Source: an uncultured Slackia sp.
Lineage (GTDB): Bacteria; Actinomycetota; Coriobacteriia; Coriobacteriales; Eggerthellaceae
DNA: 12,463 nucleotides
Direction of reading: 5' to 3'
Assembly (NCBI GenBank): GCA_900553775.1
Contig: USEZ01000044.1
Coordinates: 1-12,463 of the forward strand
Positions 6,759 to 12,463 of this stretch are shown here, piece after piece. A program made the translations under genes and the position numbers. The first letter of the stretch is position 1; every line of letters starts with the position of its first letter. The notes below the pieces were generated by a model that had not been told where the DNA came from, ran no database searches, and saw nothing but the letters and a program-made list of their open reading frames with translations.

Positions 6759-7100
6759 TCACATCACGAAAGCCGGAGCATACATCAGCACGGCGAGCGA
6801 GCACACTCCTACAAGGATGCACCAAGCCAGCGATTTCGTCTTGACGCCCACCGCCATCACCGCAACGGCGGCGAGAAGCGGCGCGAGCCACGACCACACG
6901 TCGCCCGAAGCGATTTTGTCGGGACTGAACAGATCGTTTGCGACCAAGGCGGCGAAGGCCGCGGGCGGAATGAAGTTAAGGGCGCGCACCATGGTTTCGG
7001 GAAGCTGCCTGCCCTTGAGCAAAAACACCGGCAGCACGCGGCAGGCAAGCATCGTCAGCGCGCACGCCGCGAACACGATGAGAAAATCGGATACGGACAT
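6759..7100 (-). CDS. azlD: AzlD-family branched-chain amino acid exporter subunit
   Basis: This 113-residue membrane protein has about four predicted hydrophobic helices and the AzlD/YgaH pattern: a short N-terminal helix, RVLPVFLLKGRQLPETMVRALNFIPPAAFAALVAND and a hydrophobic C-terminus. AzlD forms a two-subunit exporter with AzlC (YgaZ-YgaH in E. coli, exporting valine and other branched-chain amino acids). Its ATG begins 1 nt after the azlC stop (TGA-C-ATG), with a GGGGG-rich site upstream inside azlC, so translation is probably coupled. No terminator is evident after it before the codB promoter. The substrate is inferred from the family. Confidence 0.9.
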   Translation of the reverse strand: MSVSDFLIVFAACALTMLACRVLPVFLLKGRQLPETMVRALNFIPPAAFAALVANDLFSPDKIASGDVWSWLAPLLAAVAVMAVGVKTKSLAWCILVGVCSLAVLMYAPAFVM

Positions 7101-7101
7101 G

Positions 7102-7812
7102 TCAGGCCCCCATTCGAATATCGGAATCGCCCGACTCGCCCTTTTTCAGGCTGAATGCCAGCGCCGCGCCCACGCCGACGAGCGCGCCGACCAAGATGGC
7201 GGGGCCCGACAGCCCGACGCACTTGCACGCGATCACGCCCAGCGCCGCGCACAGGGCCGCCACGACATTCGCCGAAGTGACCTTCTGCATGCACAGAAGG
7301 CAGATGAACAGCGCCGTCATGGCAAACGATGCAAGGGCCGTGGGCAAAGACACGGCGGATCCCACCAAGGCGCCCGCCACGTTGGACAAAAGCCATGCGC
7401 TTTGTGAAAACAGGTTCACGGCAAGAGCGGACCCGACCGGCCATTCGCCGTTGATGAACCGCGCGAGGTTCACGCCGAAGCTCTCGTCGGTAACGGTGGC
7501 GCCGAAAAGAAACGCCAGGCGCTTGCGGCACGTTCCGCAGAACTGCGAGAGCGAGGCGCCGTAGAGCATCTGGCGCGTATTGACCAGAGAGACGCTGGCG
7601 ATGATCGCGGTAAGCGGGTTTCCCGCCAGATACATGTTGGGAATCATGTACTGGCCGGCGCCGGAGTAGAACAGGGCGCACATGAGCGCGACCATCCAGA
7701 CCTCCATGCCTGCCGTAGCGCACAGGATGCCGCACGGGATGCCCAAAACGACATAGCCCGCCATGATGGGCAGGGCCGTCTTGAACGATTCTTTCATCAT
7801 TTCTTTGCGCAT
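7102..7812 (-). CDS. azlC: AzlC-family branched-chain amino acid exporter subunit
   Basis: This 236-residue membrane protein is the large subunit of the AzlCD exporter. Family features are ALPIMAGYVVLGIPCG (13-28), FYSGAGQYM (48-56), the VNTRQMLYGASLS segment (77-89) and TDESFGV (108-114), all typical of AzlC. An open frame extends 66 codons upstream, but those residues are Arg-rich and non-homologous in character, so the ATG at 7812 is chosen. A weak AAGGG lies 4 nt upstream of it. The predicted -10 (7827-7822) is so near that the mRNA could be almost leaderless; ATGs at codons 5 and 6 (7800, 7797) are alternatives. It is followed by azlD after 1 nt. Confidence 0.9.
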   Translation of the reverse strand: MRKEMMKESFKTALPIMAGYVVLGIPCGILCATAGMEVWMVALMCALFYSGAGQYMIPNMYLAGNPLTAIIASVSLVNTRQMLYGASLSQFCGTCRKRLAFLFGATVTDESFGVNLARFINGEWPVGSALAVNLFSQSAWLLSNVAGALVGSAVSLPTALASFAMTALFICLLCMQKVTSANVVAALCAALGVIACKCVGLSGPAILVGALVGVGAALAFSLKKGESGDSDIRMGA

Positions 7813-7821
7813 AATGCCCTT

Positions 7822-7827
7822 ATTATA
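7822..7827 (-). promoter_or_regulatory. Candidate -10 element of azlCD
   Basis: A perfect TATAAT lies on the minus strand only 9 nt before the chosen azlC ATG. No recognisable -35 is found 16-18 nt upstream; that position abuts the inverted repeat at 7850-7881. This could mean activator-dependent initiation. Confidence 0.45.
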
Positions 7828-7849
7828 CGAACCAATCGCATAAAAGCCA

Positions 7850-7881
7850 GACGCTTTTCCACGACGGAGCGGAAAAGCGTC
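7850..7881. promoter_or_regulatory. 11-bp perfect inverted repeat upstream of azlC (possible operator)
   Basis: GACGCTTTTCC and GGAAAAGCGTC are separated by 10 nt, with arm centres 21 bp apart (two helical turns). The repeat sits at and just upstream of the expected -35 of azlCD, a usual place for an activator or repressor. No regulator gene is adjacent in the window. It could instead form a hairpin in read-through RNA from the MFS gene. Confidence 0.5.
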
Positions 7882-8001
7882 CGATTCCGGCGGACGGCGC
7901 GAAACGCCCGGCAAGCGCAACCGCCGAACAAAGCCCGCCGCCGAAAGCGCGCCCGGGAAAACCCTTCGGGCCGATAGGGCGAATCGCCCGCGGCAAGAAA
8001 A

Positions 8002-8033
8002 CGCCCGCATCCTGAAATTGCAGGATGCGGGCG
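8002..8033 (-). terminator. Rho-independent terminator of the MFS gene
   Basis: CGCCCGCATCCTG pairs perfectly over 13 bp with CAGGATGCGGGCG around a 6-nt loop. The minus strand continues TTTTCTTG. It begins 20 nt after the MFS stop codon. The remaining bases between it and azlC (7882-8001) are GC-rich, and I see no gene there. Confidence 0.9.
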
Positions 8034-8052
8034 ACGAACCGACGGAGACAAC

Positions 8053-9300
8053 CTATTCGGTACGTGGGAGTTTGCGCGCCGCACGCGCCGCGAACAGCAC
8101 GCAAAGCGCGATGAGGACGTCGCATGCGATGCAGAACATCCAGACGGAGTCGTATCCGCCCGTCATCTGATAGATGCCGGTCAACGCAGGAACGCCCATG
8201 CATCCGAGCGCATAGCCGATGGCGGGAACAAGCGAATAAATCTTCGCATAATCTTTGTTGCCGAACAAAAATGCGGTCAGCATGGCGATGCCCGTGCCGT
8301 AACAGGCATACATCGTATCGTTGAGCCCCGCCCCGACGAAAGCAAGCCCCGGAATCGAAGACGCGGCCATCAGGCACACGAACGACAAGGCGGTCACGCC
8401 GCACCAGAGAATCACGCCCTTGTCGGCGCCGAACTTATCGCATGTGATGCCGATGAGCGGATTCCAGAGGATATCGCACACCATGGCGACCGACACCATA
8501 AGGCCGCCGAAATGAGCGCCGTAGTCCATCGATTCGGAAAAACTCGTGAACAGCTGGTTCGTAACGGTAGTCATGGTGATCAGCGTCATTGCCACGAGCA
8601 GCAGGATGAACGCAGGCGATTTGACGGCATCGTGAAACGCCACTCCGTCGGTGGGGTCTTCGATATGGATGCCCGCCTGCTTTTTGTCGTATCCATAAGG
8701 AAGCAGACCGACGACCTCCGGTTTCAGGCGCACGATGAACAGCGAAGCCCCGCACATGAGAATCGCGCTCGAAACGCCCAATACCACGTACCCGATACGC
8801 CACCCGGCACTCGCTATGACCTCGGTAATGACGGGACTCATGATGGCGTTGGCAAGACTTCCGATGCCCCAGGCCGCGCCGATGGCGAAGCCGGTTTTTT
8901 TCGCAAACCAATTCTCGAGCACGATGGCGACGCCGATCGACGTGTTGAACCCCATGCAGAACCCAATAACCACGCCCGACACGTACCAAAGGTACAAGTC
9001 GCCATAGAAAGCCATGGCAATGGCGGCAAACGCCTCGACGGCGCACACGATGGTCATGTGCACGGGAATGTTCATCTTAGGAACCAAGCGCCCCGCTATA
9101 GGAAAGCTGATCGCCTGGCCGATGCAGACCAGCGTCATGTAGAATCCCAGAGACGATTCGGAAACCCCCAAATCGGCACTGACGGGCACGTAGAAATTTC
9201 CTGCAACGATCGTAAGGAATCCGATCGAGCCCGACACCCACATGCCGCAGCCGAGCACGACCAACCAAGGGTATATCTTTTGCTTCGTGATTCGATTCAT
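8053..9300 (-). CDS. Major facilitator superfamily transporter, OFA-like
   Basis: This 415-residue protein has about 12 hydrophobic helices in two halves with a cytoplasmic loop around 190-235. The loop between helices 2 and 3 has a degenerate MFS motif (GRLVPKM, 70-76). The helix 4-5 region NWFAKKTGFAIGAAWGIGSL (130-149), with ANAIMSPVI and GWR after it, and the RLKPEVVGLLPYG segment resemble the oxalate/formate antiporter (OFA) and monocarboxylate-type group. The substrate cannot be read from the sequence; small organic acid anions are the usual cargo of this group. The ATG at 9300 has AGGTGG about 9 nt upstream. The gene appears monocistronic: a terminator follows and a long structured leader precedes it. 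Confidence 0.85.
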   Translation of the reverse strand: MNRITKQKIYPWLVVLGCGMWVSGSIGFLTIVAGNFYVPVSADLGVSESSLGFYMTLVCIGQAISFPIAGRLVPKMNIPVHMTIVCAVEAFAAIAMAFYGDLYLWYVSGVVIGFCMGFNTSIGVAIVLENWFAKKTGFAIGAAWGIGSLANAIMSPVITEVIASAGWRIGYVVLGVSSAILMCGASLFIVRLKPEVVGLLPYGYDKKQAGIHIEDPTDGVAFHDAVKSPAFILLLVAMTLITMTTVTNQLFTSFSESMDYGAHFGGLMVSVAMVCDILWNPLIGITCDKFGADKGVILWCGVTALSFVCLMAASSIPGLAFVGAGLNDTMYACYGTGIAMLTAFLFGNKDYAKIYSLVPAIGYALGCMGVPALTGIYQMTGGYDSVWMFCIACDVLIALCVLFAARAARKLPRTE

Positions 9301-9323
9301 GATGAATCCACCTACTCGGTATG

Positions 9324-9342
9324 AAACGGCGAAACGCCGTTT
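9324..9342. repeat. 8-bp tight hairpin just upstream of the MFS ribosome binding site
   Basis: AAACGGCG and CGCCGTTT pair perfectly around a 3-nt loop, 10 nt upstream of the MFS AGGTGG site on the minus strand. It abuts the larger inverted repeat at 9342-9397. The minus-strand tail has only TTT before CAT, so it is a weak terminator at best. Confidence 0.5.
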
Positions 9343-9397
9343 TCGAATATGCGAAGCCGGACCCCGGCAACAGGGTCTGAAAAACGCATTATTCGAA
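9342..9397 (-). promoter_or_regulatory. Candidate structured leader RNA of the MFS gene
   Basis: Minus-strand TTCGAATAATGCG pairs with CGCATATTCGAA as a 12-bp stem with a single bulge. Inside, GACCC can pair with GGGTC, or GCCGG with CCGGC, and these two inner hairpins exclude each other. With the abutting hairpin at 9324-9342 this gives a compact multi-stem leader. No known riboswitch class is recognised. It could equally be a DNA operator array. Confidence 0.35.
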
Positions 9398-9620
9398 GTT
9401 GTCAGAAGTCTTCACCGAAGAAGACGGATTGTCCATCCTGTAATGCAAAAGCGGCTTGCGAATAAGCGCGCATCGCCGTGCCGCATCCGCCGCAGCTCGA
9501 CGCGACGGCATAAGAAGCGACTCGGGAAAAGACGGAGCTCCCCCTATACCCGTATCCGCGAATCGGGCGCAAAGCATTCGAGCAGCACTTAGCGTCCGGC
9601 ACGCGTAGGGGCGAAGGGCG
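9398..9620. other. Intergenic stretch between nhaC and the MFS gene, no gene seen
   Basis: Together with the leader structures at 9324-9397 this is a gap of about 320 nt with no supported gene. The frames crossing it encode Arg/Ser-rich peptides without family features. A 6-bp hairpin GTCTTC/GAAGAC is at 9408-9425. I found no convincing MFS promoter or nhaC terminator, though both are expected here. Confidence 0.5.
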
Positions 9621-11057
9621 CTAGCGGGCCTCGTTTCCGACAGGGGCGGGAGACGTTTCGCGATGCGAAACCCAGCCAAGCCGGCGCCCGAACAGAATTG
9701 CCACGAGCGCCACGGCGATCGGATAGAGATAGCAGAAAAAGGCGAAGGGGAGGTATTCCACGCAGGCCACGCCAAGAATGGTAACCATATAAATCGAGCA
9801 GGTGTTCCACGGAATAAGGACCGACGTGATACCTGCGCTCGAATTCACGATATTGCTCCACACCTCCCCCGGAACGCCGCGCTCTTTGAAAGCATCCCCA
9901 TACATCTTGCACGACAACGCGATGGCCGGATATTGATCGGGCAGAAGCACGTTGAAGACGGCGCCGCTCGCGACCGTGGTCGCGGAAAGCGATCCGAAGC
10001 TTTTTAGCTTGGACGTGATAGGTTCGATGAGCGATTGCATAAGGCCCGCATGCTGCAGAATGCCGACATAGGCCATGACCAGAATGACGATGGAAATGGT
10101 CGGCAGCATCTCTTCGATGCCGCCTGTCGAAAACAGGCTGTCAAGCACTTCGAAGCCCGTATTGCTCACCACGCCAGTATTGGCCGCGGCCACGGCGGTG
10201 GCAAGGTCGGCTCCCTGCAAAAACACCGCCTCGACAACGGCCAAAAGCACGCCGAGCAGAAACGACGGAATGGCAGGAACCTGCATCACGATGCATGCAA
10301 TCATCACCACGAGCGGAATCAGCGTCACGGGACCGATCGCATAGGATTGCTCGAGCGCGCCCAAAAGCTCATCGACCCTGCTCGCTCCCGCATCGGTCAT
10401 GCCCGTTCCAAGCATCGACCCGATAAAGAAATACATTCCCACGCTGACCGCGCAGACGCCGATGACGATCGGCAGGAATTTCTTGCACATGGAGAAAACC
10501 CCCACATCGGCAACGGCCGCGCAAAGCACGGGGCCATCGGTCAAAGGCGAGGCGATCTCGCTCACGTAGGCGGCGGCTATGATGGCGCCCGCCGCCATGC
10601 CCAGAGGAATATCGAGGGCGGCGGCGATACCCATGAACGCGATGCCGATCGTGCCTGCCGCGCCCCACGACCCCAAAACGATTCCGACAAGCAGCGTTCC
10701 GAGAAACGCCACGGGCAAGAAAAGCTGCGGGCTGATCACGCTCAAGCCGTAATAGATCAGCGTAGGAACGGTTCCCGACAAAATCCACGTTCCCACCAGC
10801 ATGCCGATGCACATGAGGATAAGCACGGCCTCCATGGCATCGAGAATGCCCTTCATCGCGCCGTCGAGCACCTCTTCGAACGTGTTGCCAAGACACATCG
10901 CAATACCGCCCGCGATGGCGCAGCCGATGACCATAGGAATCTGGGGCTCGGATCCGAGCCCCACCACGCATGCGAACATGACCGCCGCGAGCAGTCCGAA
11001 AGCGAGCAGTCCGTGGCGGAATTTCACTTCCTTTTTCGTCTTCGTCTTTTCGGCCAT
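9621..11057 (-). CDS. nhaC: NhaC-family antiporter with altered ion-site motifs
   Basis: This 478-residue protein has about 11-12 hydrophobic helices in the NhaC fold. Family blocks are GSWGAAGTIGIAFMGI (129-144), ASPLTD (169-174) and IPWNTC (415-420), with EYLPFAFFCYLYPI near the C-terminus. NhaC proteins exchange Na+ for H+; some relatives such as MleN couple this to malate/lactate exchange. From memory, typical NhaC proteins read GDKxSPLSDTT and LEDSGT. Here the equivalents are SEIASPLTDGP (166-176) and VNSSAG (404-409), so acidic residues are lost or moved and coupling or cargo may differ. The start is the ATG at 11057 with AAAGGAGG 8 nt upstream; the open frame before it is Arg/Cys-rich and non-coding in style. 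It lies 220 nt downstream of ptcA, so agmatine/putrescine-related transport is a possible but unproven role. Confidence 0.85.
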   Translation of the reverse strand: MAEKTKTKKEVKFRHGLLAFGLLAAVMFACVVGLGSEPQIPMVIGCAIAGGIAMCLGNTFEEVLDGAMKGILDAMEAVLILMCIGMLVGTWILSGTVPTLIYYGLSVISPQLFLPVAFLGTLLVGIVLGSWGAAGTIGIAFMGIAAALDIPLGMAAGAIIAAAYVSEIASPLTDGPVLCAAVADVGVFSMCKKFLPIVIGVCAVSVGMYFFIGSMLGTGMTDAGASRVDELLGALEQSYAIGPVTLIPLVVMIACIVMQVPAIPSFLLGVLLAVVEAVFLQGADLATAVAAANTGVVSNTGFEVLDSLFSTGGIEEMLPTISIVILVMAYVGILQHAGLMQSLIEPITSKLKSFGSLSATTVASGAVFNVLLPDQYPAIALSCKMYGDAFKERGVPGEVWSNIVNSSAGITSVLIPWNTCSIYMVTILGVACVEYLPFAFFCYLYPIAVALVAILFGRRLGWVSHRETSPAPVGNEAR

Positions 11058-11182
11058 GGGTGGCCCTCCTTTACACCCCGGAGACGCTCGGCATTCCGCC
11101 CGCCGCGATGCCGGGCCAACCGTCGTACACGAACGCAATCGAATGATTGTATCGCTTCGATGCGAAATGCCGCGAATCCCGC

Positions 11183-11191
11183 TATATAACA
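11183..11191 (-). promoter_or_regulatory. Candidate extended -10 promoter of nhaC
   Basis: On the minus strand TGTTATATA fits TGnTATAAT with one mismatch. It sits immediately after the hairpin at 11192-11238, as expected for a promoter following an upstream terminator. An alternative -10 is TACAAT at 11151-11146. Neither has a clear -35. Confidence 0.3.
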
Positions 11192-11238
11192 GGGCCTCGC
11201 AGATGCAGCGAATATACAAGCCGCATGCCGCGAGGCCC
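11192..11238 (-). terminator. Hairpin after ptcA, possible terminator
   Basis: GGGCCTCGC and GCGAGGCCC pair perfectly over 9 bp around a 29-nt interior that can fold further (ATGC/GCAT). It lies 39 nt after the ptcA stop. The minus-strand tail TGTTATAT is only moderately U-rich in RNA, so termination may be partial. The remaining bases to nhaC (11058-11182) hold no gene; they include a small CAATC-GAAT-GATTG palindrome at 11136-11149. Confidence 0.45.
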
Positions 11239-11277
11239 CTCCCCGTCTCAGGCGTCGAAGCCCATTTTCGCGATGCG

Positions 11278-12318
11278 CTATTTGCCGATCTTGGCGAGCA
11301 CGGCGTTCATGCGAGCCTCGGCGGCGTCGGCCGCCTCTTTGTCCTCGGGGGTTTTCGGGCACAGATACGCGAGAATCGCCCGGATGGAATGCTCGCGGTT
11401 CTCGGCTTCATCCCAGCACAGGCTGCGCGTCGGGTGGTCCATGACCTCGTCGACGACCTCTTCGCCGCGCGTGGCGGGCAGGCAATGCATGAATTTGGAG
11501 TCGGGTCCCGCGTAGTCCATCATGTCCATGGTCACCTGATACTTGGGATAGAAGACGTCCATGTAGCTCGCGCCCTCTTCCTCGTCGTCGTAAAGGCCGT
11601 ACCACACGTCGGTGTAGATGAAGTCGGCGCCTTTGATGCATTCGATATCATCGGAAATGACGATGGTGCCGCCCGACTCTTCGCAGTTCTTCATGCCGAT
11701 AGCAAGCAGGTCGATGTCGGTATCGACTTGAAGTCCGCCGTCGGTGATCTGATGCCCCTTGGGTCCGAACTGAACGAAGTCCATGCCCATCTTCGAAGCG
11801 ATGAACATAAGCGACACGCACACCTGGGTGGCATCGCCGATAAAGGCGACCTTGCAATCCTCGATCCTCTTGCCTTCGGGCAGATTCTCGATCATGGTCA
11901 TCAAGTCGCCAAGCTCCTGGGTAGGATGGTTGAACTCGCTCATGCCGTTAATCACGGGCGCGGCGCTGTACTTGGCAAGATTGGCAACGTCGGCATGGCG
12001 GTCGACGCGAGCCATGAGTATGTCGACGAGCGATCCCATAACGCGGCCGGAATCCTCGATGGACTCATGGCCGCCGAGCTGAATGGTGCCGGGACCGTAG
12101 AACTGGGCATGGCCGCCGAGGTCGGTCATCGCCGTTTCGAAGGAGATGCGCGTACGGGTGGACACCTGCTGGAAAATCATGCCGAGCGTCTTGTTCTCGA
12201 GAATCTTAGGATAGCGCCCCGCCTTCTTCATGGCCTTCATCGCACGAGCCAGCTCGACCATGTCGAGCAGCTCCTCTTTCGTAAAGTCGTTGGTGTCGAT
12301 GTAGTCCTTCACTGCCAT
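11278..12318 (-). CDS. ptcA: Putrescine carbamoyltransferase
   Basis: This 346-residue enzyme belongs to the aspartate/ornithine carbamoyltransferase family. It has the carbamoyl-phosphate site STRTR (53-57), HPTQ (131-134) and HCLP (278-281). Ornithine enzymes carry an SMG motif after DVW. Here the sequence is DVWYGLY (237-243), followed later by FYPKYQV, the pattern of putrescine carbamoyltransferase from the enterococcal agmatine deiminase pathway. A long C-terminal helix (about 325-346), used by that enzyme for trimer contacts, is also present. The physiological reaction is carbamoylputrescine plus phosphate to putrescine and carbamoyl phosphate, which feeds ATP synthesis through carbamate kinase. 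The start is the ATG at 12318, because GAAGGAGG lies 5 nt upstream. It follows aguA by 74 nt on the same strand, which strongly supports the call. Many pipelines would label it ornithine carbamoyltransferase (argF). Confidence 0.93.
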   Translation of the reverse strand: MAVKDYIDTNDFTKEELLDMVELARAMKAMKKAGRYPKILENKTLGMIFQQVSTRTRISFETAMTDLGGHAQFYGPGTIQLGGHESIEDSGRVMGSLVDILMARVDRHADVANLAKYSAAPVINGMSEFNHPTQELGDLMTMIENLPEGKRIEDCKVAFIGDATQVCVSLMFIASKMGMDFVQFGPKGHQITDGGLQVDTDIDLLAIGMKNCEESGGTIVISDDIECIKGADFIYTDVWYGLYDDEEEGASYMDVFYPKYQVTMDMMDYAGPDSKFMHCLPATRGEEVVDEVMDHPTRSLCWDEAENREHSIRAILAYLCPKTPEDKEAADAAEARMNAVLAKIGK

Positions 12319-12338
12319 GGTTCCTCCTTCATGAGAGC

Positions 12339-12365
12339 GTGCGGGTCGCTCGGGGCGGCCCGCAC
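12339..12365. repeat. 7-bp inverted repeat between aguA and ptcA
   Basis: GTGCGGG and CCCGCAC flank a 13-nt GC-rich interior in the short aguA-ptcA gap. There is no T-tract, so it is more likely an intercistronic RNA hairpin than a terminator. Confidence 0.35.
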
Positions 12366-12392
12366 ATGGATGCAAACGGTTCGCGGATCTGC

Positions 12393-12463
12393 CTAGCCCA
12401 GCTTCGCGGCGATGGCGGCCGGGTCGGGCTGCTGCAGGGCCATGCAGTGGATGTTGCCGCCGC
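12393..12463 (-). CDS. aguA: Agmatine deiminase, C-terminal 22 residues (cut by window edge)
   Basis: The minus strand from the window edge reads GGNIHCMALQQP and ends after 22 codons in TAG. This matches the C-terminal active-site motif GGGNIHCITQQ of agmatine deiminase, whose Cys is the catalytic nucleophile; only a short tail follows it, as in the family. The enzyme hydrolyses agmatine to carbamoylputrescine and ammonia. The product is the substrate of the next gene, ptcA, so the pair forms an agmatine-catabolic operon. Only the end of the gene is in the window; the call rests on this motif and the neighbour. Confidence 0.85.
   Translation of the reverse strand, partial: GGNIHCMALQQPDPAAIAAKLG

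Noticed and set aside
7882..8001. Possible small gene or structured RNA in the GC-rich gap between the MFS terminator and azlC
   Set aside because: No start with a ribosome binding site, and only short weak hairpins beyond those listed.
7813..8010. N-terminal extension of azlC by 66 codons
   Set aside because: Arg/Pro-rich residues unlike AzlC, and the region contains the TATAAT and inverted repeat; the family start matches 7812.
9242..9592. Plus-strand 116-aa open frame with two similar Lys/Arg/Ser-rich segments, possible duplicated basic peptide
   Set aside because: The similarity between segments is weak at DNA level, there is no ribosome binding site, and part of the frame is antisense to the MFS start.
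10035..11189. Plus-strand 384-aa open frame opposite nhaC
   Set aside because: The composition (His, Arg, Asp) is that expected from the antisense of a hydrophobic membrane protein.
10801..12396. Long plus-strand open frame (531 aa) opposite ptcA and nhaC
   Set aside because: It is His/Arg-rich antisense to two clearly conserved genes; high GC suppresses stop codons on the opposite strand. No family features and no good ribosome binding site.
1..12463. Search for a new defence system, prophage or CRISPR array
   Set aside because: No integrase, transposase, nuclease-effector or repeat-spacer pattern is visible; the window is metabolic, transport and repair genes.

Overview
The window is a high-GC bacterial contig end with dense single-direction gene clusters and mostly strong AGGAGG-type ribosome binding sites. 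The gene content (lipoprotein serpin, OFA-like MFS carrier, AzlCD, NhaC-like antiporter, agmatine-to-putrescine genes) suggests a gut actinobacterium of the Coriobacteriia/Eggerthellaceae type. That placement is inferred from gene style, not from a marker gene. Bases 1-50 are not biological: they are the Illumina P5/TruSeq universal adapter, so the left edge is an untrimmed assembly end.

Layout from left to right. Bases 51-2128 (minus) hold the N-terminal ~60% of the transcription-repair coupling factor Mfd, cut by the contig end. A candidate extended -10 promoter with an overlapping SOS-box-like site and a 22-nt perfect palindrome lie upstream. Bases 2281-3573 (minus) encode a lipoprotein serpin with an inhibitory-type reactive loop. 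Divergent from it, 3714-4376 (plus) encodes endonuclease III (nth). Convergent with nth, 4558-5103 (minus) encodes a stand-alone CoaC decarboxylase without a fused CoaB.

A run of minus-strand transporters follows: a CodB-like NCS1 permease (5282-6604), the AzlC/AzlD branched-chain amino acid exporter pair (7102-7812 and 6759-7100, separated by 1 nt), a 12-helix MFS carrier (8053-9300) and an NhaC-family antiporter (9621-11057). At the right end, putrescine carbamoyltransferase (11278-12318) lies downstream of the 3' end of agmatine deiminase (12393 to the edge). Together these two genes convert agmatine via carbamoylputrescine to putrescine and carbamoyl phosphate. A carbamate kinase and an agmatine/putrescine exchanger would be expected beyond the right edge, unless the adjacent NhaC-like protein is involved in exchange.

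Much of the unexplained structure is in the intergenic regions. There are strong inverted repeats in the leaders or promoters of codB, azlC, the MFS gene, nth/serpin and mfd. Two clear Rho-independent terminators follow codB and the MFS gene. The codB leader can form two mutually exclusive hairpins, one of which abuts the ribosome binding site. I see no complete mobile element, CRISPR array, tRNA or rRNA. All promoter, operator and leader-RNA calls are sequence-based predictions.
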